Assembly (NCBI GenBank): GCA_005885115.1
Contig: VAXX01000066.1
Coordinates: 1-5,843 of the forward strand
Reading direction: 5' to 3'
From: Actinomycetota bacterium
GTDB taxonomy: Bacteria > Actinomycetota > Actinomycetes > Mycobacteriales > Micromonosporaceae
Length of the DNA stretch: 5,843 nucleotides
The position numbers were made by a program, and so were the translations under genes. The stretch's first letter is position 1. The number at the start of each line of letters is the position of its first letter. The notes under the pieces were generated by a model. That model was not told the origin of the DNA, did no database searches, and was given only the letters and a program-made list of their open reading frames with translations. Positions 1 through 5,370 of this stretch are shown one piece after another.

Positions 1-292
1 CGACGGCGCCGTCGGCGGAGTCGGCCACCGTCGAGAGCACCACGAGCCCGGCGCCGAGCACCGGAGCGGCCGTACCCTGGCGGACCGTCAGCGGTACCAG
101 AACGCACAGCACCAGCCCGATCGCGGTGACCGTGGCCGGACGTACGCCGAGTCGGGCGAGGACCCGCCCGGTCCGGTACGCCAGCCGGAGCCAGCCCCGC
201 ATCATCGGCGACCCGTCGCGCGGGTCGACCCCACCGTGCAGGCCGGACCAGCGCGTGGCGTACTGGTCCCAGGTCAGCAGCACGGTCGGCAC
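1..292 (-). CDS. CDP-alcohol phosphatidyltransferase family protein (partial, C-terminus off the window)
   Basis: The visible 97 residues are the N-terminal half of a membrane enzyme that transfers a phosphatidyl or similar phospho-group from a CDP-alcohol to a second alcohol. A soluble lead (TWDQYATRW, residues 7-15) is followed by an amphipathic arm and a hydrophobic helix at about residues 53-70. A second helix ends in D91-S-A-D94-G95-A-V, which is the opening of the family signature DxxDGxxAR. The window stops before its remaining Gly and Asp residues, so completeness of the active site cannot be judged. The GTG start at 292 lies 1 nt after the metF stop codon, so the two are probably one transcript and translationally coupled. 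A TTG at 310 in the same frame is a weaker alternative start. The acceptor alcohol (inositol phosphate, glycerol phosphate or other) cannot be read from this part. The family call is firm; the substrate is unknown. Confidence 0.85.
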   Translation of the reverse strand, partial: MPTVLLTWDQYATRWSGLHGGVDPRDGSPMMRGWLRLAYRTGRVLARLGVRPATVTAIGLVLCVLVPLTVRQGTAAPVLGAGLVVLSTVADSADGAV

Positions 293-293
293 C

Positions 294-1211
294 TCAGGCG
301 CGGGCCCCAAGGGCGAGTTGCTGCCATACCTCGCGGGTCGCGGTGGAGCGGTTGAGCGTGATGAAGTGGATGCCCGGGGCGCCCTCGGCGAGCAACCGCT
401 CGCACAGCGCGCCGGCCTGCTCGATGCCCAGCCGGCGGACGGCGGCCGGGTCGTCGGCGATCCGCTCGAACTGGGCCGCGAGCGCGGGCGGGAACGGCGC
501 ACCGGACAGTTGCTCGGACCGCTCGATCGTACGCATGCTGGTCACCGGCATGATGCCGGCGACGATCGGGGTGTCGCAGCCGGCCGCCGCTACCCGGTCG
601 CGCAGCCGCAGGTAGTCCTCGGCGTCGAAGAACATCTGGGTGATGGCGAAGTCGGCACCGGCCCGGCACTTGCGGACGAAGTGCTCGGTATCGGCCTCGA
701 CGCTCGCCGAGCGCGGATGCTTGTACGGGAAGGCGGCCACGCCGACACAGAAGTCCCCGGCGTCCTTGATCAGCCGGACCAGGTCCTCGGCGTAGAGCAC
801 GCCCGACGGGTGGCGGATCCACTCGCCCTGCGGGTTGCCCGGCGGGTCGCCGCGGATCGCCAGGACGTTGCGGATGCCGGCGCCGGCGAACCGGCCGATC
901 ACGTTGCGCAGCTCGGCGACCGAGTGGTTGACGGCGGTCAGGTGCGCCATCGGCAGCAGGGTCGTCTCGGTCGCCACCCGTTCGGTCACGGCCACGGTGT
1001 TGTCGCGGGTCGATCCACCCGCGCCGTACGTGATCGACACGAACGAGGGCCGGAGCGACTCCAGCTCGCGGATGGCGCGCCACAACTGGCGGTCCATGTC
1101 CGCGTCCCTGGGCGGGAAGAACTCGAACGAGAACGTGGGCGCCGTGCCCCGGATCAGCGCGCCGATGGACGGCTGACCACCGGGCATCACCGAGGGAAGA
1201 CCATGCGCCAT
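294..1211 (-). CDS. metF: 5,10-methylenetetrahydrofolate reductase (MTHFR)
   Basis: A cytosolic enzyme that reduces 5,10-methylene-THF to 5-methyl-THF, the methyl donor for methionine synthesis. The 305-residue protein has the length of a bacterial single-domain MTHFR and its conserved blocks in order: FSFEFFPPR (27-35), SITYGAGGS (59-67), LAIRGDPP (117-124), AITQMFFD (189-196), GIMPV and a C-terminal [10 protein letters not shown]30 corresponds to the catalytic Glu28 of the E. coli enzyme, and D122 to the flavin-tuning Asp120. The ATG at 1211 has no Shine-Dalgarno sequence, but a TAGAGT box sits 6 nt upstream, so the message is probably leaderless. The in-frame ATG at 1187 also lacks a ribosome site. 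The phosphatidyltransferase gene follows after 1 nt. Some mycobacterial homologues are reported to have unusual cofactor properties; this sequence does not settle whether that applies here. Confidence 0.96.
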   Translation of the reverse strand: MAHGLPSVMPGGQPSIGALIRGTAPTFSFEFFPPRDADMDRQLWRAIRELESLRPSFVSITYGAGGSTRDNTVAVTERVATETTLLPMAHLTAVNHSVAELRNVIGRFAGAGIRNVLAIRGDPPGNPQGEWIRHPSGVLYAEDLVRLIKDAGDFCVGVAAFPYKHPRSASVEADTEHFVRKCRAGADFAITQMFFDAEDYLRLRDRVAAAGCDTPIVAGIMPVTSMRTIERSEQLSGAPFPPALAAQFERIADDPAAVRRLGIEQAGALCERLLAEGAPGIHFITLNRSTATREVWQQLALGARA

Positions 1212-1217
1212 GAGGCG

Positions 1218-1223
1218 ACTCTA
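1218..1223 (-). promoter_or_regulatory. Candidate -10 box of metF, leaderless promoter
   Basis: On the minus strand TAGAGT (TANNNT) ends 6 nt before the metF ATG. In actinobacteria a -10 hexamer at this distance places the transcription start on, or next to, the first base of the start codon. No convincing -35 hexamer is seen 16-19 nt further upstream, which is common for such promoters. It implies that metF can be transcribed independently of the DUF6907 gene 63 nt upstream. The assignment is from pattern only. Confidence 0.5.
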
Positions 1224-1274
1224 GCGGGAACGCGGCCCGGCTTCCTGGATCATCCCAGACGATGGCGGACCGGT

Positions 1275-1583
1275 TCACCGCGCGACCTCCCGGGCCAATC
1301 CGGTCAGGACCCGGCCGAGCGCCCGGGCCAGTTCGGCGCTCATCGGCGCCAGGCACAGCTCGCCGTCCCCGTCGCGCAGGGCCAGCGCGAGGTACGGGCG
1401 GCCGGAGAAGGGGTAGCCGGTGACCGGCGGCCCCTGCGCGACGGATACCTCCGCGAGCAGCGTGCCGGGCGGGTAGGGGCCGAGGACGACCGGACGGGAG
1501 GAGTGCGTGCCGTAGGGCTGATCGGCGCTGACCCCGCACCGGCGCGGGTCGCACCAGGCCGGATGACGGACGGGCCGGGGCAT
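1275..1583 (-). CDS. Small DUF6907-type protein
   Basis: A 102-residue acidic-to-neutral protein of unknown function. Its N-terminus reads HPAWCDPRRC (residues 7-16), followed by an isolated His at 27 (GTHSS), which is the hallmark of the DUF6907 proteins common in Streptomyces and Micromonospora. The rest fits that family: a central strand-rich part (YLALALRDGDGELCL, about 64-78) and a C-terminal helix (SAELARALGRVLTGLA, about 81-96) resembling a dimerisation or packing helix. H7, C11, C16 and H27 could form a metal site, which is inference. The ATG at 1583 is chosen over the ATG at 1643 because a strong Shine-Dalgarno sequence sits directly before it. The gene is divergent from the helix-turn-helix gene, suggesting that the regulator controls it. 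There are no membrane segments or signal peptide. The family resemblance is good; function is unknown. Confidence 0.8.
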   Translation of the reverse strand: MPRPVRHPAWCDPRRCGVSADQPYGTHSSRPVVLGPYPPGTLLAEVSVAQGPPVTGYPFSGRPYLALALRDGDGELCLAPMSAELARALGRVLTGLAREVAR

Positions 1584-1587
1584 CGTG

Positions 1588-1596
1588 ACCTCCTTT
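1588..1596 (-). promoter_or_regulatory. Strong ribosome binding site of the DUF6907 gene
   Basis: On the minus strand AAAGGAGGT lies 4 nt before the ATG at 1583 (5 nt from the GGAGG core). It is a near-perfect anti-16S match, decides the start codon and predicts efficient translation. It contrasts with the leaderless-looking metF next door. Confidence 0.85.
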
Positions 1597-1763
1597 GGAC
1601 GGTAAGGAACACGAGGTACAGATAACCGGAGAAGGGGGCGCATGGGAGGGGCCAGCTCAATCGAAATCCGTCACTGTTTGGGGGCGGGCTGTCGTACCGG
1701 GGTGGTAGGACTGGATACCGCATGGGGGGTCGTGAGGGGGTCTTGGCGCGGGATCGTCGAGAC

Positions 1764-1767
1764 GGAG
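1764..1767 (+). promoter_or_regulatory. Ribosome binding site of the HTH regulator
   Basis: GGAG with a 6-nt spacer to the ATG at 1774. It supports the short form of the regulator, beginning right at its DNA-binding domain, over the ATG at 1642. Confidence 0.6.
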
Positions 1768-1773
1768 CACGAC

Positions 1774-2115
1774 ATGGTGGAGTCGCTCGGGCCGGTGCTG
1801 ACCCGGGTGCGGTTGGCGCGTGGCTGGTCCCAGCTACGGGTCGCGGAGCTGCTGTGTGCCGCGTCCGGAACGCCGACCGTCACGCGGCACGAACTGTCGC
1901 GGTGGGAACGCGAGGAACGGATACCGTCCGGGCACTGGCTCGGGTGGCTGGCGCTCGTGCTGGACGTACCGGTGGAGGTGTTGACGGCGGCGGCGGGCCT
2001 GACCCGGCGTGGCCGCGGCCCGGCACCCGCGCCCGGTCCGGCCTGGGCCCGCCTGGACCGCAAGGCCACGACGGCGGAGCCGGCCGGGCTACCAGGCCGG
2101 GCCGCCGACGGGTAG
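1774..2115 (+). CDS. XRE-family helix-turn-helix transcriptional regulator
   Basis: A 113-residue protein, nearly all of it one Cro/C1-type DNA-binding domain (about residues 5-72). It opens with LGPVLTRVRLARGWSQ, continues with AELLCAASG, and carries the recognition region VTRHELSRWEREERIPS (36-52), where the SRWE motif is typical of the family. Helix 5 is LGWLALVLDVPVEVL. The tail from residue 77 is Gly/Pro/Ala-rich and looks disordered; there is no ligand-binding domain. The ATG at 1774 is preferred because it has a GGAG ribosome site and begins at the domain. An upstream in-frame ATG at 1642, behind a purine-rich stretch, would add 44 residues with no recognisable fold. It is divergent from the DUF6907 gene, its likeliest target, and 71 nt before idsA, which seems to have its own promoter. 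The DNA-binding family is clear; the regulon is unknown. Confidence 0.85.
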   Translation: MVESLGPVLTRVRLARGWSQLRVAELLCAASGTPTVTRHELSRWEREERIPSGHWLGWLALVLDVPVEVLTAAAGLTRRGRGPAPAPGPAWARLDRKATTAEPAGLPGRAADG

Positions 2116-2173
2116 CCGGAGCGGCGGACCACCGGTGCGACACCCCATGACCCGCTGAGGCGTACCCGCCGGC

Positions 2174-2179
2174 TAGCGT
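2174..2179 (+). promoter_or_regulatory. Candidate -10 box of idsA, leaderless promoter
   Basis: TAGCGT (TANNNT) is separated from the idsA GTG by exactly 7 nt, which would place the transcription start on the G of the start codon. No Shine-Dalgarno sequence precedes this GTG, which agrees with a leaderless message. The -35 region is not recognisable. This suggests that idsA is transcribed independently of the HTH gene upstream. Confidence 0.55.
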
Positions 2180-2186
2180 CTACCGC

Positions 2187-3248
2187 GTGGACATCGCGCC
2201 GCTGGACCGCGCCGACCTGCGTACCCGCGTCGAGAAGGCGCTGGCCGAGTTCCTGGCCCGCCAGCGCGACCGGCTGGTCGCGATCGAGCCCGCGCTGATC
2301 CCGGTCGCCGAGGCGATCGAGGACTTCGTGCTGGGTGCCGGCAAGCGGCTACGCCCGGCGTTCGCCTACTGGGGGTACCGGGGAGCCGGCGGTACGGACT
2401 CGCCCGAGCTGGTCGCGGCCGTGGCGGCGCTGGAGTTCGTCCAGGCGAGCGCGCTGATCCACGACGACGTCATGGACGACTCCGACACCCGCCGGGGGGA
2501 GCCGGCGGTACACCGGCGGTTCGCCGCACTGCACCGGGGCAGCGACTGGATCGGCGAGCCCGACGCCTTCGGTCAGGCCGCCGCGATCCTGCTCGGCGAC
2601 CTGACCCTGGTCTGGTCGGACGAGCTGCTGCACAGCAGCGGCCTGGACCCCGCCGTGGTGGCCCGGGCGCGACCGGTCTTCGACGAGATGCGTACCGAGG
2701 TGACCGCCGGCCAGTACCTCGACGTGCTCGGCCAGGCGACCGCGGACAGCACGATGCGCTGGGCGCAGATGGTGGCCCGGTACAAGTCGGCCAAGTACAC
2801 GATCGAGCGGCCGCTGCTGTTCGGCGCCGCCCTGGCCGGTGCCGGGCCCCGGTTCGTGCGCGCCTACTCGGGGTACGGGCTGCCGCTGGGCGAGGCGTTC
2901 CAGCTACGCGACGACCTGCTCGGGGTGTACGGCGACCCGGCCCGTACCGGCAAGCCGGCCGGCGACGACCTGCGGGAGGGCAAGCGTACGTACCTGGTCG
3001 CGGCAGCCCTGGAGGCCGCCGACCCGGCTCAGCGCACGGTGATCGAGACCGGACTCGGCCACCCGGAGGTCGACGTCGACGCGCTGCGTGCCGTGTTCGT
3101 CGCGACCGGGGCGCGGGAGCGCACCGAACAGCGGATCACCGAGCTGACCACCGAGGCAGTGGCCGCCCTGGACAGCGTGGACCTTCCCGACGAGCCGAAG
3201 GCCGTCCTCACCGAGCTCGCCGGGGCCGCGACCCGCCGGAGCCGCTAG
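2187..3248 (+). CDS. idsA: Polyprenyl (probably geranylgeranyl) diphosphate synthase
   Basis: A soluble all-trans prenyltransferase that condenses isopentenyl diphosphate onto an allylic diphosphate. The 353-residue protein has the full set of motifs: GKRLRP (52-57), the first aspartate-rich motif D93-D-V-M-D97 with R102-R103, Q176 (TAGQYLD), a lysine at 200, and the second aspartate-rich motif D242-D-L-L-G246 with downstream lysines 256 and 266. Small residues (Ala, Ser) occupy positions 4 and 5 before the first motif, and the motif lacks the two-residue insertion of bacterial FPP synthases. By the known chain-length rules this favours C20 or longer over C15. GGPP would feed the lycopene pathway whose cyclase genes lie at the right edge. 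The close relationship and the metF and mptA-like neighbours recall mycobacterial idsA2 and corynebacterial IdsA. The GTG start has a leaderless-type -10 box. Family certain; C20 product inferred. Confidence 0.93.
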   Translation: MDIAPLDRADLRTRVEKALAEFLARQRDRLVAIEPALIPVAEAIEDFVLGAGKRLRPAFAYWGYRGAGGTDSPELVAAVAALEFVQASALIHDDVMDDSDTRRGEPAVHRRFAALHRGSDWIGEPDAFGQAAAILLGDLTLVWSDELLHSSGLDPAVVARARPVFDEMRTEVTAGQYLDVLGQATADSTMRWAQMVARYKSAKYTIERPLLFGAALAGAGPRFVRAYSGYGLPLGEAFQLRDDLLGVYGDPARTGKPAGDDLREGKRTYLVAAALEAADPAQRTVIETGLGHPEVDVDALRAVFVATGARERTEQRITELTTEAVAALDSVDLPDEPKAVLTELAGAATRRSR

Positions 3249-3813
3249 CCCGACCCGCTATCGGGCCGGTCGCCCGGCCCGTACCCGCGATGACGGAGCC
3301 GTTGATCCGGCGTCCGACCGGCGGGCCGGTCGGCGGGGCCACGGGGAGCACCGGGGCCACGGGGAGCACCGGGATCGGCGTACCGTCCAGCGGCGACACC
3401 TCGGGACCGCTGCCCCGGAGCAGGACGAACAGCGGCGGCACCGGGTACCGGGCGCGGGCGGCGACGGCCCGTCCGAGCGCGTCGTACGCCTGGCGCCAGG
3501 CCGTCGCGTCGGCGGCGAACGCGCCGTACCGCTCCCACAGCAGTACGTGTCCGGTGCCGGGCAGCCAGGACAGGTCGGCCAGGCAGTCGACCAGCCCCGC
3601 CCAGGTGTGGCCGAACCAGCTCGGGAAGGTCATGATCCCGGCGCACTCCTCGAACAGCCGGACCGGATCGGTGACGCCGTCCAGGGCGTACCCGCTCCAG
3701 CCGCACCCGGCCAGCTCGCGGCCGAGCGCGCCCGGGTGGGCGCGGGAACGCCAGCGGTACACCCCCGGCGGGTACGCCCCGGACACCAGGGCGGCGAGCC
3801 GCGCCGGCGTCAC
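3208..3813 (-). CDS. Barstar-family protein with a proline-rich C-terminal tail
   Basis: A 201-residue protein with a barstar-like domain at about residues 41-135. The core F63-P-S-W-F-G-H69 and VDCLADLSWLPG (75-86) align with the barstar helix that blocks the RNase barnase. An LLW block (91-93) and the final strand LFVLLRG fit the same fold. Barstars bind and inhibit a secreted or toxic ribonuclease in the cytoplasm, but no RNase gene is visible here. At the barnase-contact positions Asp39 is kept (D76), while Asp35 is Ala (A72) and Trp38 is Val (V75), so the partner may differ. Residues 136-201 form a Pro/Gly/Arg-rich tail including two VLPVAP copies. The GTG at 3813 has a weak GGTGG ribosome site; the GTG encoding residue 10 is an alternative. 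It overlaps idsA tail-to-tail by 41 nt and is divergent from the mannosyltransferase across 30 nt. Fold likely; inhibitor function uncertain. Confidence 0.8.
   Translation of the reverse strand: MTPARLAALVSGAYPPGVYRWRSRAHPGALGRELAGCGWSGYALDGVTDPVRLFEECAGIMTFPSWFGHTWAGLVDCLADLSWLPGTGHVLLWERYGAFAADATAWRQAYDALGRAVAARARYPVPPLFVLLRGSGPEVSPLDGTPIPVLPVAPVLPVAPPTGPPVGRRINGSVIAGTGRATGPIAGRASGSGGSRPRRAR
3262..3281 (+). terminator. GC-rich hairpin after idsA, candidate terminator
   Basis: A perfect 8-bp inverted repeat (CGGGCCGG / CCGGCCCG) with a 4-nt loop begins 14 nt after the idsA stop codon. No T-tract follows, so if it terminates idsA it is of the U-less type often proposed for actinobacteria. 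It lies inside the 3' part of the opposing barstar gene, so it could also just be a by-product of GC-rich coding sequence. Confidence 0.4.
3335..3370. repeat. Tandem duplication of an 18-bp unit inside the barstar-family gene
   Basis: GGGGCCACGGGGAGCACC occurs twice, back to back and without mismatch. Read on the minus strand it encodes VLPVAP twice (residues 149-160 of the barstar-family protein). Unit length is a multiple of three, so copy-number changes would keep the frame. It probably arose by slippage. Confidence 0.9.
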
Positions 3814-3830
3814 CGGGACCCACCCGTTGG

Positions 3831-3836
3831 TACGGT
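3831..3836 (+). promoter_or_regulatory. Candidate -10 box of the mannosyltransferase gene, leaderless promoter
   Basis: TACGGT (TANNNT) ends exactly 7 nt before the ATG at 3844, and no Shine-Dalgarno sequence is present, so translation probably starts on a leaderless message. Its -35 region would fall around 3808-3813, overlapping the start codon of the divergent barstar-family gene. No good -35 match is seen there. Confidence 0.5.
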
Positions 3837-3843
3837 GTGCCCG

Positions 3844-5370
3844 ATGAGCAGCCCAAAAGCGGCCGACAACGGCTCGGCCGGTGCGGATCGGATACGGGCA
3901 AGCACGATCAAGGCACCCCCCTCGGATGAACCGAAGACCGCCCCCCAGTCTCCGGCCACTTGTGCCTCCGCGCAGTCTGCGCGGCCCGGCGTGATCAGGC
4001 AAGCCGCCAGGCGGGTGACCGGTCCGACCGGATTGCGCTATCTGGGGCTCGCCGGCTCCGTCGGCGTCGCCGTGGCCGGGACCCGAGCGGTCGGGCTGCT
4101 CGGGGTCGCCGTTCTGGTGGGCGCCTGGCTGGGCCTGCGCCGGGTCACCGGGCCGGCGCCGGGCGCCGGTCCGGACAGCGCCGGCCGCCGGGCGGATACC
4201 CGGTGGCTGCTGGTGACCGCCGGGCTGTGGGCGCTGCCGCTGCTCGTCGCGCCGCCGCTGTTCAGCGGGGACGCCGGGGCGTACGCCTGCCAGGGCCAGT
4301 TGTACCTGCACCACCTCAGCCCGTACCGGCACGGCGCCGCCGACCTGCCGTGCACCTGGCTGGACCGGACTCCGCCGCTGTGGCGGCACAGCCCGGCGCC
4401 GTACGGGCCGCTGTGGGTGGTGCTGTCCGGGGCGGCGGCCACGACCGGCAGCTACCTGGGCGCCGTGGTGGTGCTGCGGGCCGTCGCGCTCGCCGGGATC
4501 GCGCTGGCCATCGGGTACGGGCTGCGACTGGCCCGGATCCTCGACGCCGCCCCGTCCCGGGTCGCCTGGCTGGGCGCGGCAGGCCCGCTCGTACTCCTGC
4601 ACGGGGTGTCCGGCGTGCACAACGACGCGCTGCTGGCCGGGCTGGTCGTCGCCGGGCTGGCGTACGCGGCGACGGGACGCTGGGGGCTGCGGGCCGGCGT
4701 ACTCCTCGGACTGGCTCTGGCCGTGAAGGTGACCGCGCTGGTCGCCATACCGTTCGCGGTGTTGGTGATCGCGCGTGACCGGCGACCCGCCGCGCTGGCC
4801 CGGGCCACCGCGGGCGTCGCGGTCGGGGCCGGCGGTGCGTTCGCGGCGGTGTCCGCCGCGGCCGGCCTCGGGCTGGGCTGGCTGCCCGCGCTGTCGGGCA
4901 CCGCGACCCTGATCCAGTGGAGCTCGCCACCGACCGGCGTCGGGATGGCCGCCGGCTACCTGCTGCGCGCGGCGGGCCGGACCGACCTGTCCCCCGGCGC
5001 GCTGGCCATCGCCCGCGGCCTCGGCCTGCTCGCGCTGGCCGGGCTGCTGGTCGCGCTGTGGTGGCGGACCCGCACCCCGGTCCGCGCGGCCGGCGTCGCG
5101 CTGGCCGCGACCGCGCTGCTCGGCCCGGTGTTCTTTCCCTGGTACGCGCTGGCCCCGCTCGCCGTGCTGAGCTGCACCGGCGTGACCTCCCGGTGGCTGG
5201 CGGGGGTGGTCGCCGGGCTGGCCCTGCTCGTCCTGCCGGACGGCAGCGGGCTGGACGCGCTGACCAAGCCGGTCGGGGCGTTCCTCGACGTGGCCCTGGT
5301 CATCGCGCTGGCGGTGTGGTGGGTCCGTCGACGCCGCGCCGACCGAGCCAGACCCACACCGACAGCGTGA
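3844..5370 (+). CDS. Polyprenyl-phosphomannose-dependent alpha-1,6-mannosyltransferase, MptA/MptB group
   Basis: A 508-residue GT-C-fold integral membrane glycosyltransferase. Family knowledge indicates transfer of mannose from polyprenyl-phosphomannose, outside the membrane, onto a lipomannan-type backbone. About a dozen hydrophobic segments span residues 65 to 495. The first periplasmic loop holds the motif FSGDAGAYACQGQLY (140-154) with D143 as the likely catalytic acid, then HLSPY (157-161). Other family marks are SPAPYGPLW (183-191), HNDALLAGL (259-267), KVTALVAIPFA (295-305) and FFPWYALAP (430-438). The start is set by a leaderless-type -10 box; GTG 3991 (residue 50) is an alternative. 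Residues 1-50 are polar and disordered with atypical codon use. Position next to idsA matches mycobacterial mptA, and related actinobacterial proteins are known beside carotenoid genes, as here. The 3' end overlaps crtYd by 71 nt. The family is clear; MptA versus MptB role is not decided. Confidence 0.88.
   Translation: MSSPKAADNGSAGADRIRASTIKAPPSDEPKTAPQSPATCASAQSARPGVIRQAARRVTGPTGLRYLGLAGSVGVAVAGTRAVGLLGVAVLVGAWLGLRRVTGPAPGAGPDSAGRRADTRWLLVTAGLWALPLLVAPPLFSGDAGAYACQGQLYLHHLSPYRHGAADLPCTWLDRTPPLWRHSPAPYGPLWVVLSGAAATTGSYLGAVVVLRAVALAGIALAIGYGLRLARILDAAPSRVAWLGAAGPLVLLHGVSGVHNDALLAGLVVAGLAYAATGRWGLRAGVLLGLALAVKVTALVAIPFAVLVIARDRRPAALARATAGVAVGAGGAFAAVSAAAGLGLGWLPALSGTATLIQWSSPPTGVGMAAGYLLRAAGRTDLSPGALAIARGLGLLALAGLLVALWWRTRTPVRAAGVALAATALLGPVFFPWYALAPLAVLSCTGVTSRWLAGVVAGLALLVLPDGSGLDALTKPVGAFLDVALVIALAVWWVRRRRADRARPTPTA

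Larger units (their letters stand above)
1584..1773. promoter_or_regulatory. Divergent intergenic region between the DUF6907 and HTH genes
   Basis: These 190 nt separate two divergent genes and must hold at least one promoter for each. The stretch is visibly less GC-rich than its flanks around 1596-1625 and 1658-1680, as expected for promoter DNA. I could not assign -10/-35 pairs with confidence. On the minus strand TACCGT and TATCTG are possible -10 elements for the DUF6907 gene. I see no clear inverted repeat that would mark the operator of the HTH protein. A start codon at 1642 on the plus strand would extend the HTH protein through this region. Confidence 0.4.

Noticed and set aside
126..1625. 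A 499-residue open frame on the plus strand opposite metF
   Set aside because: It is the antisense shadow of metF and the DUF6907 gene. It is Arg/Gly/Ala-rich with no family motif, whereas the minus strand carries clear MTHFR blocks.
1639..1730. Imperfect direct repeat CGCATGGG at 1639-1646 and 1719-1726
   Set aside because: Only eight bases match exactly in G-rich DNA. The copies are not symmetric and not near a recognised operator, so this is likely chance.
1642..1773. A 44-residue N-terminal extension of the HTH regulator from the ATG at 1642
   Set aside because: It has no domain and crosses the divergent promoter region, and the ATG at 1774 has its own GGAG site. It is not fully excluded.
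2130..2137. Palindrome CACCGGTG just after the HTH gene
   Set aside because: Eight-base palindromes of this composition are expected by chance in DNA this GC-rich, and there is no second copy or spacing to suggest an operator or terminator.
3814..4620. Upstream extension of the barstar-family frame on the minus strand to an ATG at 4620
   Set aside because: This part is Gln/Arg/Pro-rich low-complexity sequence antisense to the mannosyltransferase and has no domain. The barstar homology begins after the GTG at 3813.
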